Shown here: positions 5,074-5,295 of the stretch, one piece after another
How the letters are laid out: each line of letters begins with the position of its first letter
Numbering within the stretch: the first letter of the stretch is position 1
Source: Nitrososphaerales archaeon
GTDB taxonomy: Archaea > Thermoproteota > Nitrososphaeria > Nitrososphaerales > Gagatemarchaeaceae
Direction of reading: 5' to 3'
NCBI GenBank assembly: GCA_030040055.1
Contig: JASHUK010000126.1
Location: 1 to 5,295, forward strand
Length of the DNA stretch: 5,295 nucleotides
The notes under the pieces: generated by a model
Told to the model about the DNA's origin: nothing
The model's database searches: none
What the model saw: only the letters and a program-made list of their open reading frames with translations
Translations under genes and position numbers: made by a program

Positions 5074-5295
5074 CTAACCGAAGAGCGAGGCAAGCCCCTG
5101 AAGGGCCTCTTCCTCTTTCTTCTCCTCTTCCTTCGGCTTCTCTTCTGCCTTCGCCGCCGCTGCGCCTGCGGGGGCTGCAGCTGCAGCCGGGGCTACGGCC
5201 ATTGCGGCCGCGTTCTTGAGAGCATCTTCGATGTTCACTTCGCTGAGCGCCGACGCCAGCGCCTTGATCCTGACCTGGTCAGGCTCCACACCGGT
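5074..5295 (-). CDS. rpl12: Large subunit ribosomal protein L12 (P1 type), C-terminal part
   Basis: The gene enters from the right edge, so its start and roughly the first third are missing; 73 codons plus the TAG stop (5076-5074) are visible. The reading TGVEPDQVRIKALASALSEV continues into NIEDALKNAA, which is the end of the N-terminal dimerisation domain of archaeal L12. An alanine/proline hinge (MAVAPAAAAAPAGAAAAKA) follows, then a lysine/glutamate-rich tail, ending ALQGLASLFG, the conserved factor-binding tip of archaeal and eukaryotic stalk proteins. L12 dimers bind the C-terminal spine of uL10 and recruit elongation factors through this tip. The GTG near 5287 is an internal valine rather than the start, because the sequence before it is still in frame and matches the family. 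Unusually, it lies on the opposite strand to rpl10, facing it, instead of following it co-directionally. Confidence 0.95.
   Translation of the reverse strand, partial: TGVEPDQVRIKALASALSEVNIEDALKNAAAMAVAPAAAAAPAGAAAAKAEEKPKEEEKKEEEALQGLASLFG

Overview
The window is archaeal. Evidence: an archaeal-type SecE/Sec61-gamma, a short NGN-KOW Spt5, archaeal forms of ribosomal proteins uL11, uL1, uL10 (P0) and the alanine-rich acidic P1-type L12, a fragment resembling archaeal D-aminoacyl-tRNA deacylase, TATA-like boxes about 25 nt before several starts, and frequent GTG/TTG starts on very short leaders. High GC and the look of SecE, Spt5 and L12 suggest the TACK group, perhaps a Nitrososphaeria/Thaumarchaeota-like lineage. 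That placement is an inference from memory of protein families, not from a search.

Layout: 1-95 (minus) is the start of a probable dtdA running off the left edge. A divergent promoter region (96-175) leads to secE (176-343, plus) and then spt5 (391-876, plus). At 882-2054 (minus) lies an unrecognised 390-residue protein with a duplicated N-terminal half and a C-terminal single-motif LAGLIDADG-like domain; its stop is 5 nt from that of spt5. A second divergent promoter region (2055-2203) precedes rpl11 (2204-2686, plus). A class I SAM-dependent methyltransferase (2690-3337, minus) converges on rpl11 with a 3-nt gap. A third promoter region with an inverted repeat over the TATA box precedes rpl1 (3448-4098) and rpl10 (4117-4971), which form a two-gene unit. 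After a 102-nt non-coding gap, rpl12 (5074 to beyond the right edge) lies on the minus strand, facing rpl10.

The plus-strand genes form the classic archaeal secE-spt5-rpl11-rpl1-rpl10 series: protein export, transcription elongation, and the L1 stalk plus L10/L12/L11 GTPase centre of the large ribosomal subunit. The unusual point is that this series is broken twice by antisense genes packed tightly tail-to-tail, and rpl12, normally the last co-directional gene, is inverted. Each break is followed by a TATA-like element that could restore transcription of the downstream ribosomal genes. The best candidate for something undescribed is the 882-2054 protein, whose repeated beta-rich N-terminal units faintly resemble AbrB-type swapped hairpins joined to a LAGLIDADG domain.
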